Part shown: positions 1-7,858 of the stretch, piece by piece
Layout: each line of letters opens with the position of its first letter
Position numbering within the stretch: position 1 is the first letter of the stretch
From: Polyangium fumosum
Lineage (GTDB): Bacteria > Myxococcota_A > Polyangia > Polyangiales > Polyangiaceae
DNA length: 64,000 bases
Assembly: GCF_005144585.1 (NCBI RefSeq)
Contig: NZ_SSMQ01000057.1
Location: 1-64,000 of the forward strand
Direction: 5' to 3'
Notes under the pieces: generated by a model
The model's database searches: none
Seen by the model: the letters and a program-made list of their open reading frames with translations, nothing else
What the model was told of the DNA's origin: nothing
Position numbers and translations under genes: made by a program

Positions 1-584
1 TCCCCCGACCCCGCATTCGCCCCCACCGCCTCCACCGAGATCAAAGCCACCCGCTCCCCGCTCACCGCAATCGCTTTCACGTCCCCGACCCGCTCACACC
101 CGCGGATCTCCGCCACCTCCGACGCCTTCTCGAACACCGACAAACACAGCCGATCCCCGCCCGCCGACGTCACCAGCGCCCGCTTCCCGTCGCTCCGCGC
201 AAACGCAAGCACCACGTTTTCATTCACGAGCCGCACGATCGGCCCCATCCGACCGGATTCCTCCACCCACCGCACATACCCCTCGGGCTCGCCCGCCGCC
301 TGCGACACGAGCAGCGCTGCCGCCTCCCCGAACACCGGCTCCACCGACATCGGCAGGCCCGCCTCCTCCGCTGCGCCCAGCGGCAAACGCGTCACCTGCG
401 CGCCCGCGGCCGAGCTCGGCGTCCCCCCTGCCGGCGCACGTTGCTCGCTTGGTTGCTTTCCCCCGCTCGGCTGCTGCCTGTCACGTACGCTCGCGCCCGA
501 GCAGGCAGAGCTTCCGACGAGCAGCCAGAGCAGCAGAAAACTCGGGCCTTTTTGCACACGACGAGAGAGGGGGAGGCGCGCCAC
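1..584 (-). CDS. Putative lipoprotein, C-terminus cut by the window edge
   Basis: A frame runs on the minus strand from GTG 584 off the left edge, giving 194 visible codons. The N-terminus reads MARLPLSRRVQKGPSF, then a Leu/Trp-rich hydrophobic core, then VGSSAC. This is a typical bacterial lipoprotein signal, with the Cys near residue 28 as the lipidated residue. A Ser/Gly/Gln-rich linker follows, then a folded-looking region (for example RLVNENVVLAFARSDGKR). The start is chosen because AAGGTGG lies 8 nt upstream. An in-frame GTG at 596 has no such site. GC-rich third positions support this frame over the other minus-strand frames. I do not recognise the domain. The protein is probably envelope anchored. 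Confidence 0.7.
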   Translation of the reverse strand, partial: MARLPLSRRVQKGPSFLLLWLLVGSSACSGASVRDRQQPSGGKQPSEQRAPAGGTPSSAAGAQVTRLPLGAAEEAGLPMSVEPVFGEAAALLVSQAAGEPEGYVRWVEESGRMGPIVRLVNENVVLAFARSDGKRALVTSAGGDRLCLSVFEKASEVAEIRGCERVGDVKAIAVSGERVALISVEAVGANAGSG

Positions 585-832
585 GATCGCGCCCACCTTA
601 ACGCGGACTTTGCCGGGCGTGCAGGAAGAGCAGCACGAGCGCGTCGTGTCCCTGGACGGTGGCCGCGTGCACGCCGTGCCGCTCGTGGAGTGTCCGCGCC
701 GTACGTGCTCGAGGGCACGTCGGCTGCAATGTCCGACGAACGGCAGGGGGGTTTTCCGGATCGCGAGGGGCTTTCTTTCGAGTGCCTCCCCGCGTTCGGA
801 GGCGATGCCTCTACCTCTCAGGAGGACTTTCG

Positions 833-1492
833 ATGACGAAGACCATGCAGCTCACGATGCTCGGTGCCGCGGCCCTCATGACCCTCGGCGTGGGATGCGG
901 GCGCGGCGAGAAACCCGCGCAGAGTGCGCAGCAGCGCCCGACGCCGGCCTTCGAGGCCGCTGCTCCCGCGGAGCAGGGGCAACCGAGCCCGTACTACGGT
1001 CAGGGCCAGGCGGGGCAGTATGGCCAGGGCCAGGCGGGGCAGTGGGGCCAGGGCCAGGCGGGGCAGGGCCAGGGCGGACAAGCGGGCATGGGCATGATGA
1101 GCGAGCAGGAGATGTGCTCCTCGCTCGTCCAGCACTCGAACCTTCGCGTCGAGGACATCGAGGGGGGCGTCGCGATCATCGCGAGCCCCAAGGCGGGCGT
1201 GGACCTCTCCACCTTGCGCGGCGATGCGATCCACATCGCGTACACGATGAGCCCGCCTTCCGGCGAGCAGCACGCGGCGCGGCCCACCAGCGCGGCGGAG
1301 CGTTGCGCGCTCTTCGATCTCGGCCAGATGGCGGGCCGCTCGGGCCTGATCGAGCAGGGCAACGAGATTCGTATCCTCCTGCTCGCCCAGGACGCGAGTG
1401 GTGTGCCCAACCTGCGTAACCAGACGCGCGCCTTCGTGCGCCAGTGGGGCCAGGAGGGGGTGCAGAGCGGCCAGCAGAAGCGCCAGGACTAG
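833..1492 (+). CDS. Small lipoprotein with Gly-Gln-Ala repeats
   Basis: 219 residues. The signal region MTKTMQLTMLGAAALMTLGVGC has a lipobox ending GVGC, so the mature protein should be lipidated at Cys22. A low-complexity stretch of YGQGQAGQ-type repeats (about residues 54-85) precedes a C-terminal domain of about 130 residues with an alternating pattern (EDIEGGVAIIASPK, then IRILLLAQDASG). I do not recognise that domain. The start is ATG 833 with a strong GGAGG at 821-825. Longer in-frame starts upstream would put the signal peptide inside the protein. It diverges from the lipoprotein gene at the left edge, across 248 bp that hold no other gene. A stem-loop terminator follows. Confidence 0.85.
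   Translation: MTKTMQLTMLGAAALMTLGVGCGRGEKPAQSAQQRPTPAFEAAAPAEQGQPSPYYGQGQAGQYGQGQAGQWGQGQAGQGQGGQAGMGMMSEQEMCSSLVQHSNLRVEDIEGGVAIIASPKAGVDLSTLRGDAIHIAYTMSPPSGEQHAARPTSAAERCALFDLGQMAGRSGLIEQGNEIRILLLAQDASGVPNLRNQTRAFVRQWGQEGVQSGQQKRQD
995..1081 (+). repeat. 24-bp in-frame tandem repeat
   Basis: Three near-identical 24-bp units (995-1018, 1019-1042, 1043-1066) and a partial fourth encode [YW]GQGQAGQ. Only the first codon of each unit changes (Tyr, Tyr, Trp). The unit is a multiple of 3, so copy-number change would keep the frame of the lipoprotein. Confidence 0.9.
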
Positions 1493-1523
1493 AAGCAGCC
1501 GGGGCTCGGCTCCACATCCGAGA

Positions 1524-1562
1524 AGCAGGGCGGAGGTACCTACCCCCGCCCTGCTTTCCTTT
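1524..1562 (+). terminator. Rho-independent terminator
   Basis: Perfect 10-bp inverted repeat AGCAGGGCGG / CCGCCCTGCT (1524-1533 and 1546-1555) with a 12-nt loop, followed by TTCCTTT. It lies 31 bp after the lipoprotein stop codon and before the ccmE-like gene. Confidence 0.75.
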
Positions 1563-1608
1563 CCTGCCCCTCGACCTGCCCGGAAAGGTTCGCTACCCTG
1601 AGCTTGTC

Positions 1609-2178
1609 ATGAGCAAGAAGCTGGACGAGGAGCTCGCGCAGGCTGCGGGGATTGGACGGGACGACGACGGGCCGGCGGTGATGCCGCCCCTCACCGTGCC
1701 CCAGCCGGCCGAGAAGGCGCGGCCGAAGAACAGCAGCATGGGCCTCTTGGTCACGCTGCTCGTCATGGGCGGCGCGCTGGTCGGCCTCTTCATGTTCGGC
1801 TTCAAGGAAGCGGCCATTTACGCGACGCCCGTCGATCAGCTCCTCTCGCAGCAGGACAAACTGATGGGCCGCAAGGTCCGCGTCGAGGGGGAGCTCGTGC
1901 CGGGCACCCTCGAAAAGCGCGACAAGCCTTGCGAGTATCGCTTCACCATTCATGGCAAGGACGGCAAGCAGACCTTGCCCGTTCGATATCCGCAGTGCGT
2001 CATTCCCGACACGTTCCGCGACGTACCGACCGGCGGCGTGCAGGTCACCGTCGAGGGTTCGCTCAAGTCGGCGGCCGAATTCGAGGCCACGCTCGTCATG
2101 GCGAAGTGCACCTCGAAGTACGACCCCAAGACCCACGAGATGCAGCAAGGTGAGGCGAAGGGCATGCCGATCAACTGA
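1609..2178 (+). CDS. CcmE-like heme chaperone, variant CXXXY type
   Basis: 189 residues. There is a cytoplasmic N-terminus of about 44 residues, one membrane anchor (about 45-65), then a periplasmic OB-fold domain. GRKVRVEGELVPGTL, the DTFRD segment and VQVTVEGSL...EATLVMAKC follow the CcmE pattern (GxxVRVxG, PDxFR, VxVEGxL, xxVLAKHDExY). CcmE carries heme to apocytochrome c during maturation. In classical CcmE a His in HXXXY binds heme covalently. Here the matching segment is AKCTSKY, with Cys167 and Tyr171, so it is a CXXXY protein. Such variants are known from archaea and Desulfovibrio (Allen and co-workers). No other ccm gene is nearby. ATG 1609 is chosen because the longer frame runs through the upstream terminator. 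The fold assignment is by eye. Confidence 0.7.
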   Translation: MSKKLDEELAQAAGIGRDDDGPAVMPPLTVPQPAEKARPKNSSMGLLVTLLVMGGALVGLFMFGFKEAAIYATPVDQLLSQQDKLMGRKVRVEGELVPGTLEKRDKPCEYRFTIHGKDGKQTLPVRYPQCVIPDTFRDVPTGGVQVTVEGSLKSAAEFEATLVMAKCTSKYDPKTHEMQQGEAKGMPIN

Positions 2179-2197
2179 TCGGATCGGCTCCAAAGAG

Positions 2198-2236
2198 AAA
2201 CGCCGGGCGCCCTGGAGAAGGGGCCCGGCGTTTTCG
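2198..2236. terminator. Bidirectional stem-loop terminator between convergent genes
   Basis: Perfect 11-bp stem AAACGCCGGGC / GCCCGGCGTTT (2198-2208 and 2223-2233) with a 14-nt loop. It has a T-run on the plus side and, by symmetry, on the minus side. It separates the ccmE-like gene (+) from the end of the type II secretion operon (-). Confidence 0.8.
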
Positions 2237-2246
2237 CTTCAATCGT

Positions 2247-3551
2247 TCATTCGGGCTCGGCTTGGCCCCGGTTTCGCGGGGCGGGGGCCGGGGGCAGCTC
2301 TTCGGGTGGCATCGCGGGCGCGGGCTCGCCCGCCGGGGCGGGTTTGTCCGCGGGCTCCGGCGGCGGGGGTGCCTCGCGCGGCGGCTCCACGGGCTTCGGC
2401 TCCGGGGCGGCGGGCGCGCGCGCGGGCTCTTCGTCGCCCTTGTCCTTCACCGTCGACGTGCCCAGGGGCAAACCGGACTTCTTCGACGGGAACGGTGAGT
2501 CGCCCTTGCCGCGGCCACGACCTGCGGCCGGCCCGTCGGTCGAGTGCGGATCGAACTTCATCCGCGACAGCGCGCCGTGCGCGTGCCAGCCGTAGAATCC
2601 GTCCTGCCGCTTGGCCTTCTTGATCTTCGGATCGGCCAGCTCGAAGAGCGACGGCGCGCTCGAGCCCGGCGCGCCGAGCAGCGACTTCGTCAGGTCGCTC
2701 TTGTTGCGGTAGGCGTCGGTGAACTTGAAGCGCACGTAGAGGTCGGCGGCCGAGCTGTTCCACGGCTCGCGCACGTTCACCTTCCCGTCGCCCGCGAGCT
2801 CGATGTCGGTGCCGTTGGCTTCGAGCTTCGTGACCTTGAGGACGCCTTCCTTCGCCTCGGCCGCGATGACGAGGTCCCCGAGCTTCGCCTCGGGCAGCGC
2901 GATCTGGCCTTTGATCTTCGACTTCCCGTCGCCGACGACCATCTCGGCGATCGTCAGGTCGAGCGCGCCGTTTGCCTTGCTGAACTTCCCGCCCTCGGCC
3001 GTGAGCTCGAACGTCCCCTTCGCGACGCCTTTCACCGGCACGCCGAGGAAGTCCTTGATCACGTCGACCTTCGCGAGGTTCACGCCTTCGAGCTCGACCT
3101 CCACGGGCCCGCTCGAACCGCCCACGGGCACCGTGCCTTTGACCTCGCCGTCGAAGGCCTTCGCCCAGAACTTGATGCGCACGCGGCCGAGGAAGAGCGG
3201 CAGGATCTGCAGCCGCGCCTCCACCTCTTCGACCTCGATCACGCTCTCCTTCGGGGCGGGTTTGTCCTTGTCGGCGCTGCTGCTGAAGGAGCTCGACGAC
3301 GTGTCGTCGCTCGGGGGCAGGTAGAGCCGGACGCCCGTCGCCTCGACGCCCGTGAACCAGTACGAATCGAGCTCGTCGATCTCCAGCCGTTGCCCCGCGC
3401 TCTTGCCTTTTTGCGCGGCCTGGAACTCGGCGACGAGGCGGTCCTTCAAGCGATCCCAGGGGAAGGCCAGATAAAAGAAGAGCCCGAGGCACAAGCAATA
3501 AAGCGCCGGGTAGGCGAGGAATTTTGCGATACGCAGGAGACGGGCCTTCAC
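2247..3551 (-). CDS. gspN: Type II secretion system protein GspN
   Basis: 434 residues and the last gene of the type II secretion operon. The N-terminus holds one membrane segment (about 14-30, YPALYCLCLGLFFYLAFPW), followed by a periplasmic region of amphipathic beta pattern like GspN/AsmA-type proteins (VEVEEVEARLQILPLFLGRVRIKF cut to its key shape: long alternating strands). The last ~100 residues are Pro/Ala/Glu-rich and look disordered. GspN is an accessory inner-membrane part of the secretion platform, absent from many systems. Its ATG overlaps the gspM stop codon (3548-3551), so translation is probably coupled. The identity rests on position and shape. Sequence conservation in this family is low. 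Confidence 0.8.
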   Translation of the reverse strand: MKARLLRIAKFLAYPALYCLCLGLFFYLAFPWDRLKDRLVAEFQAAQKGKSAGQRLEIDELDSYWFTGVEATGVRLYLPPSDDTSSSSFSSSADKDKPAPKESVIEVEEVEARLQILPLFLGRVRIKFWAKAFDGEVKGTVPVGGSSGPVEVELEGVNLAKVDVIKDFLGVPVKGVAKGTFELTAEGGKFSKANGALDLTIAEMVVGDGKSKIKGQIALPEAKLGDLVIAAEAKEGVLKVTKLEANGTDIELAGDGKVNVREPWNSSAADLYVRFKFTDAYRNKSDLTKSLLGAPGSSAPSLFELADPKIKKAKRQDGFYGWHAHGALSRMKFDPHSTDGPAAGRGRGKGDSPFPSKKSGLPLGTSTVKDKGDEEPARAPAAPEPKPVEPPREAPPPPEPADKPAPAGEPAPAMPPEELPPAPAPRNRGQAEPE

Positions 3552-4147
3552 GGGGTCTTTTCCTCCTCGGCCGTATCCTTCGGCTCGCCCTTGTCCTTGT
3601 CTTTTTCTTTCGCGTCCGGCTTGCGGTCGTAGGCGCTCACGCCGAGCTCCACCTCGTACGAGTCCGGCTCGCCGGCGCGCGGGCGGATGTTGAGGCGCGT
3701 CACCGCGACGGCGTGGCCCGATTGCTCGATCCGCTCGATCGTCTTCACCAGCGCCAGCATACCCACCTTGTGCATCTTCACCACGGTGAGCCGCTCAGAG
3801 TACTTCTTCCCGTGCGGGACCTCGGGTTTGTCCTGCGCGTCCGCGATCGTGATCCCGTTCTGCTTCGCGGCGTCCTCGATGAAGCCGGCGAGCGCGGGGG
3901 CGGGGCGGCCGTAACGCGCGAGCAGCGCGTCTTGCTTCGCCTTGCGCTCGGCGACCGAGAGGCGCGCTTTGTAGACCTCGTCGATGAGGGCGCGGATCTC
4001 GTCGTTCTCGGTGCGCGACGAGCTCACGGCGCTCCAGGCGTAGATCGGCATCGCGAGCACGAGCAGCGCCGCCACGACGCCGGCGAGGACGCCGAGCAGC
4101 TTGCGCTCGCGCGGCTCAAGTTTGTCCAGGCGCTCCGCGAACGTCAC
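3548..4147 (-). CDS. gspM: Type II secretion system protein GspM
   Basis: 199 residues. A short cytoplasmic N-terminus ending in EPRERKLLGVLAG leads to one membrane helix (about 17-38). A periplasmic coiled-coil-like segment and a ferredoxin-like alpha/beta domain follow (about 85-170, containing VVKMHKVGMLALVKTIERIE). The C-terminal tail is highly charged (Lys/Asp/Glu). The short anchor followed by NERE/EPRE-type residues is typical of GspM. This inner-membrane component partners GspL and stabilises GspE at the membrane. It overlaps gspL by 4 nt upstream and gspN by 4 nt downstream, which indicates translational coupling. Confidence 0.88.
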   Translation of the reverse strand: MTFAERLDKLEPRERKLLGVLAGVVAALLVLAMPIYAWSAVSSSRTENDEIRALIDEVYKARLSVAERKAKQDALLARYGRPAPALAGFIEDAAKQNGITIADAQDKPEVPHGKKYSERLTVVKMHKVGMLALVKTIERIEQSGHAVAVTRLNIRPRAGEPDSYEVELGVSAYDRKPDAKEKDKDKGEPKDTAEEEKTP

Positions 4148-5673
4148 TTGCCTTCCTCCTTGCCGGCCGCGGGCGAGGACGAGTCCGCCGTGTCAGCGGC
4201 GCCCGAGGATTTCGTCGTCGTCTTTTTCTTCTTATCGTCGCACTTCACGTCGAGCTCGAGCACGTATTTCTGTTTGCCCTCGCTGAACTGGGCCGTGCGG
4301 CTGATCTTTACTTCCTTGAAGCACTTGTGCTCCTTCATCTTGTCCGCGATCGCCTGCGCGTCGGGGATCGAAGGGACCGTGCCTTGAATCGAGACGTGGC
4401 CGCGGTTCACGTCGAACTCGAGGACGTCGTGCGTGATCTCCTTGGGCACGACCTCCGAGAGCTTCACCATGACGTCGAATGCGTCCGCGCGCGGCAGCGG
4501 GTCCTCGTCGGCGCTGCCGGGGCCCTTGTCGAGCATGCTGCGCGCTTTCTCCGGCTCCTTCGTCTCCTCGTCGAACACGTCGCCCGTCGCCGTTTCGAGC
4601 CGCGAGAGGAGCATCTCCTTCTCGGCCGAGAGGCTCCGGTGCTGGGCGAGCAGGCTGAAGCCGAAGCTCACGACGACCGCGGCGGCGAGGCCCGCGAGGA
4701 GCGGGATTTTTTCGCGGAGGAAAGGATAACTGCGCGCGGCCGCGAGGTCGCCCTGGCGCAGGTTGAGGCCGCGCGCCTTGCCGGCGAGGCCCATCGCGAG
4801 GCCAATGGCCTTCGCGAAGCGCGGGAGCATCGATTCTTGCTCGGCCGTGACGCCTTCGAGGCGTGGCTTCGGCAAGGGCAGGATCGTGATGCCGAGCTCG
4901 GTCGCGAGATACGCCTCCGCGCCCTGCGCGCTCGCCCCGCCGCCGACGAGGTACATGCCCGCGAGCGGGCTGCCGCCCGAGGCGCGCCAGGCCGCCAGGG
5001 TTTGTCGCAATTCACGCGAGAGCGCGGGCGCGCTCCCGGGCAAACCGAGCGTGCCGCGCGAGAGCGTGCGCGCGAAGACGGGGTCGCCGCCGCGCAGGAT
5101 CACGATGTCGCTCGTGGCCTCGCCGAGATCGAGGATCGCGACGGGCAGCGCCGCCTCGCCCGCGGCGGCCTCTTTGCCGAACGGTTTTTCAATTTCAGGC
5201 ATCACGCCCGCGAGGTTCGCGAGCGGCAGCGCGCCCGTGCCGACGCGCTCGGGCTCCATGCCGAGGGCCTCGCGCACGGCGTCGATGCGCTGCTTCACGT
5301 CCTCGATGCGCGCGATGGCCGCGAAGATCGGCACGGTGTCGCCGCCCGGGTTCTTGTCCATGCGGTAATCGAACACCGCGTCCGTGATCTCGAACGGGAT
5401 CAGGGATTCGAGCTCGAACGGCAGGACGTTGTCGATCTCCTTCAGCGCCGAGGTCGGCATGTCGATCGACCGGAAGAACGTCCGCTCGCCCGAGATCGCG
5501 ATCGAGATCGCGTCGGCCTTGTGGCTGCCCACGGCGGCGCGGACGGCGTCGATTTCGAGGCCGGTGACGGGCGCCTCGCCGAGGGCCTCGAGCGTGATCT
5601 TGCGGTACGAGAGGCGCAGGAGCGCCACCCTCACCACCGCTTTGCCGACGTCGATACCGAGAATTTTGGACAT
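4144..5673 (-). CDS. gspL: Type II secretion system protein GspL (PilM-like actin fold)
   Basis: 509 residues. The cytoplasmic part (about 1-330) starts KILGIDVGKAVVRVALL and contains LPFELESLIPFEI and VAILDLGEATSDIVILRGG. These are the phosphate-binding loops of the actin-like ASKHA fold shared by GspL and PilM. One membrane helix follows (about 340-360), then a periplasmic ferredoxin-like domain and a Lys/Thr/Ser-rich tail. GspL ties the ATPase GspE to the inner-membrane platform. The stop overlaps the gspM start (4144-4147), and 22 nt separate it from gspK. The close likeness to PilM is common in deltaproteobacterial systems, but operon context makes GspL the better name. Confidence 0.88.
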   Translation of the reverse strand: MSKILGIDVGKAVVRVALLRLSYRKITLEALGEAPVTGLEIDAVRAAVGSHKADAISIAISGERTFFRSIDMPTSALKEIDNVLPFELESLIPFEITDAVFDYRMDKNPGGDTVPIFAAIARIEDVKQRIDAVREALGMEPERVGTGALPLANLAGVMPEIEKPFGKEAAAGEAALPVAILDLGEATSDIVILRGGDPVFARTLSRGTLGLPGSAPALSRELRQTLAAWRASGGSPLAGMYLVGGGASAQGAEAYLATELGITILPLPKPRLEGVTAEQESMLPRFAKAIGLAMGLAGKARGLNLRQGDLAAARSYPFLREKIPLLAGLAAAVVVSFGFSLLAQHRSLSAEKEMLLSRLETATGDVFDEETKEPEKARSMLDKGPGSADEDPLPRADAFDVMVKLSEVVPKEITHDVLEFDVNRGHVSIQGTVPSIPDAQAIADKMKEHKCFKEVKISRTAQFSEGKQKYVLELDVKCDDKKKKTTTKSSGAADTADSSSPAAGKEEGK

Positions 5674-5695
5674 CGTGATGCTCTCTCGAGGAAAC

Positions 5696-7153
5696 CTAAT
5701 CGATGCGATAATAGACGATCTTGCCGAGCGGGTTCGTGGCGAGCGCGGTCAGCGGATCGACGACGCTGCCCGTGGCCGTGCCGCCGGCCGAGGTCGAGCC
5801 TCCCGCGGCCGCCCCCTGCGTGAGTCCCTGCGCGGACGTCGAGCCGGTCGCCGTGCCGCCCGTGAGCGGATCGACGCCGCGCGTGTCCACGACGGCGTGG
5901 ACGCGCACGCGCGTCGTGCGCTTGCGGCCGGGGACGACGCCCTCGGCGTAAATGCTGAAGACCTTGCTCGTGACGGTGAATTGCTTGGTCGCGCCCGCGT
6001 TGAGCCCGCACGGCAGGCCCGCCTGCGTGAGCAGCGGCGTGAGCATCGGCCCGAGCATCGCGCCGAGCGGCCCGGGGACGGTGCCCGTCTTGAGGAGATT
6101 GGGGAAATCGGCGGGCTTGGAGAAAATGGGGATCGGGAACGTCTTGAGGACGCCGAGGAGGCCGAGGAACTGTGCCTGGATCGTCGGGTCGGTGCAAAGG
6201 GGAATGCCCTGCGTTGCGTTCGATTGTGTCGCGCCCGCGCCGCCCGAGCAGACGGAGCAAGCCGCGGCGAGCAGGGTCTGCGGGTTCGCCGTGTTCACGT
6301 TGACCGCTTTTTGGCCCCAGACCGTGAGCGTGCGTGATTTCGGATCGTCCGGGTTCGGCTCGACGAACGTCGCCCAGAAGTCGTCGCCGACGCCGCGGAT
6401 GAGGCGCAGCTCTTCGAGCGAGTCGTACGCGGCGTTCTTGCGGCGATATTCGAGGCCGATCGTCTGGTAATAGTTGTCCTCGGCGCCCGTGGAGCCTTGG
6501 GCCTGCGAGCCGACGTAACACGTCGAGAGGTTCTCGTCCTGATCGGCCCAATCGGTCAGGGCGCCGCAGATCGTCTGCATCGTCGAATACTGGCCGTCGG
6601 GGTCCGTGCCATCGAACATCGGCGCGTATTGCGGGCCCTGCATGTGGCTGACGAGCAATCGTTCGAGATCGATGTCCGGGATCGGCGCGGCCCGGTTGAC
6701 GTTGATCTTCGAATCCTCGTCGACGATCTTGACCGTGAACGAGCCGCCCGTGATGCCGAGGCCCTTGCCCTGCGTGGTATCGACGCCGAGCATTCCCCCG
6801 AACGTGGCCATTCCGGTCTCGTCATTGAAGGGGCCGAGCGCGATGTCGGTGAACTCCCAGACGGGGAGTTGCTTGAAGGGCAACGGAAGAGGGACGCTCG
6901 TGCGGATCGTCGGCTCGGAGGCGATGAGCAGGCGCGAGAGGTTCACGGCGCTCTTCGCCAGGTATTCGGCCTTGAGCGCGTCGCGGTCCGCGAGCGCGGC
7001 GGCGAGCTCGGAGGTCGTCTCCTGCTGCAATTCGGTGAGAAACACCGTCAGCACGGTGATCGCGCCGAGCACCATGAGCAGCGCGACGCCGCGGCGCTCT
7101 CGTTTTCGCCGGCGGAGCTTCCTGGCCTCCTTTTCGCGGTTCGGCTCGTTCAT
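5696..7153 (-). CDS. gspK: Type II secretion minor pseudopilin GspK
   Basis: 485 residues. A long basic leader ends RRG and is followed by VALLMVLGAITVLTVFLTEL, a prepilin-type signal with cleavage after Gly22. As usual for GspK, the +5 Glu is absent (Met). The large globular domain is characteristic of GspK, which caps the pseudopilus tip with GspI and GspJ. It includes EDSKINVNRA and NVNTANPQTLLAAAC, a helix-hairpin-helix-like segment. The last ~80 residues are Gly/Thr/Ser-rich. The gene lies 3 nt after gspJ. Two Cys-rich spots (residues near CSVCSGG) may form disulfides outside the cytoplasm. Confidence 0.9.
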   Translation of the reverse strand: MNEPNREKEARKLRRRKRERRGVALLMVLGAITVLTVFLTELQQETTSELAAALADRDALKAEYLAKSAVNLSRLLIASEPTIRTSVPLPLPFKQLPVWEFTDIALGPFNDETGMATFGGMLGVDTTQGKGLGITGGSFTVKIVDEDSKINVNRAAPIPDIDLERLLVSHMQGPQYAPMFDGTDPDGQYSTMQTICGALTDWADQDENLSTCYVGSQAQGSTGAEDNYYQTIGLEYRRKNAAYDSLEELRLIRGVGDDFWATFVEPNPDDPKSRTLTVWGQKAVNVNTANPQTLLAAACSVCSGGAGATQSNATQGIPLCTDPTIQAQFLGLLGVLKTFPIPIFSKPADFPNLLKTGTVPGPLGAMLGPMLTPLLTQAGLPCGLNAGATKQFTVTSKVFSIYAEGVVPGRKRTTRVRVHAVVDTRGVDPLTGGTATGSTSAQGLTQGAAAGGSTSAGGTATGSVVDPLTALATNPLGKIVYYRID

Positions 7154-7156
7154 GGC

Positions 7157-7858
7157 TCAGTTCGCGAAATCGAGGGCGAGCTGCATCGCGGGGGAGACGC
7201 GCGAGCGAAGGACGATCGGCTTGCCGCCGGGGCCGCCATTCAGCACGAGCGTGATGAGGACCTGCTGGGGCAGGCGCCACGGCTGGCCCGTGACCTGCGT
7301 CGTGTCCCAGGTGTCGACCCATTCGGAGATGGTGGCGTCGAAATACTGGATGTCGAAGCTCTGCACGTCCTCGACGAGGACATTCACGACGCCGCCCTTT
7401 TGCGGCTCCATGTCGAGGTATTTGTCCTCGCGCCGGACGAGGTCCATCGTGCCGGCGTCGTTCCGCGCGCCGAAATAGCCGATCTCGCATTGATCGGACT
7501 CGTGCGCGTCGCGGGCGAGGCGGCGGTGCGCGAAGGAGGTGAAATCGAGGCGATCGAACGTGCCCTCGTCCTGGCCGATGAACCCGGTCTTGCGGACCTG
7601 CTGCGAGATCATCGTGGAGCTGTTCGTGTAATCGCCGTGCTTCGAGACGAACGCCGCCTGGATCTCGCGAGACATGCGTTGAATGGCCGCGCGGCCCTGG
7701 TGGTATCGGTCGTTCATCCCCGTGATGCCCTTGCGCGAGCGGGACATGCCGTCGAACGCGCCATAAATGAGCGAGCCGATGAGGGCGAGGACGCCGATCG
7801 AGACCATCGCTTCGAGCAGCGTGAGGCCACGAATCGATGCACGACGACGCGTCTTCAT
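7157..7858 (-). CDS. gspJ: Type II secretion minor pseudopilin GspJ
   Basis: 233 residues. The prepilin signal IRG|LTLLEAMVSIGVLAL has Gly at -1 and Glu at +5, followed by a long hydrophobic helix. The C-terminal region is a mixed beta domain containing RMSREIQAAF, the usual helix of GspJ. GspJ sits at the pseudopilus tip with GspI and GspK. Its start overlaps the gspI stop (7855-7858), so the two are likely translated together. Length and gene order fit the family. Confidence 0.9.
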   Translation of the reverse strand: MKTRRRASIRGLTLLEAMVSIGVLALIGSLIYGAFDGMSRSRKGITGMNDRYHQGRAAIQRMSREIQAAFVSKHGDYTNSSTMISQQVRKTGFIGQDEGTFDRLDFTSFAHRRLARDAHESDQCEIGYFGARNDAGTMDLVRREDKYLDMEPQKGGVVNVLVEDVQSFDIQYFDATISEWVDTWDTTQVTGQPWRLPQQVLITLVLNGGPGGKPIVLRSRVSPAMQLALDFAN

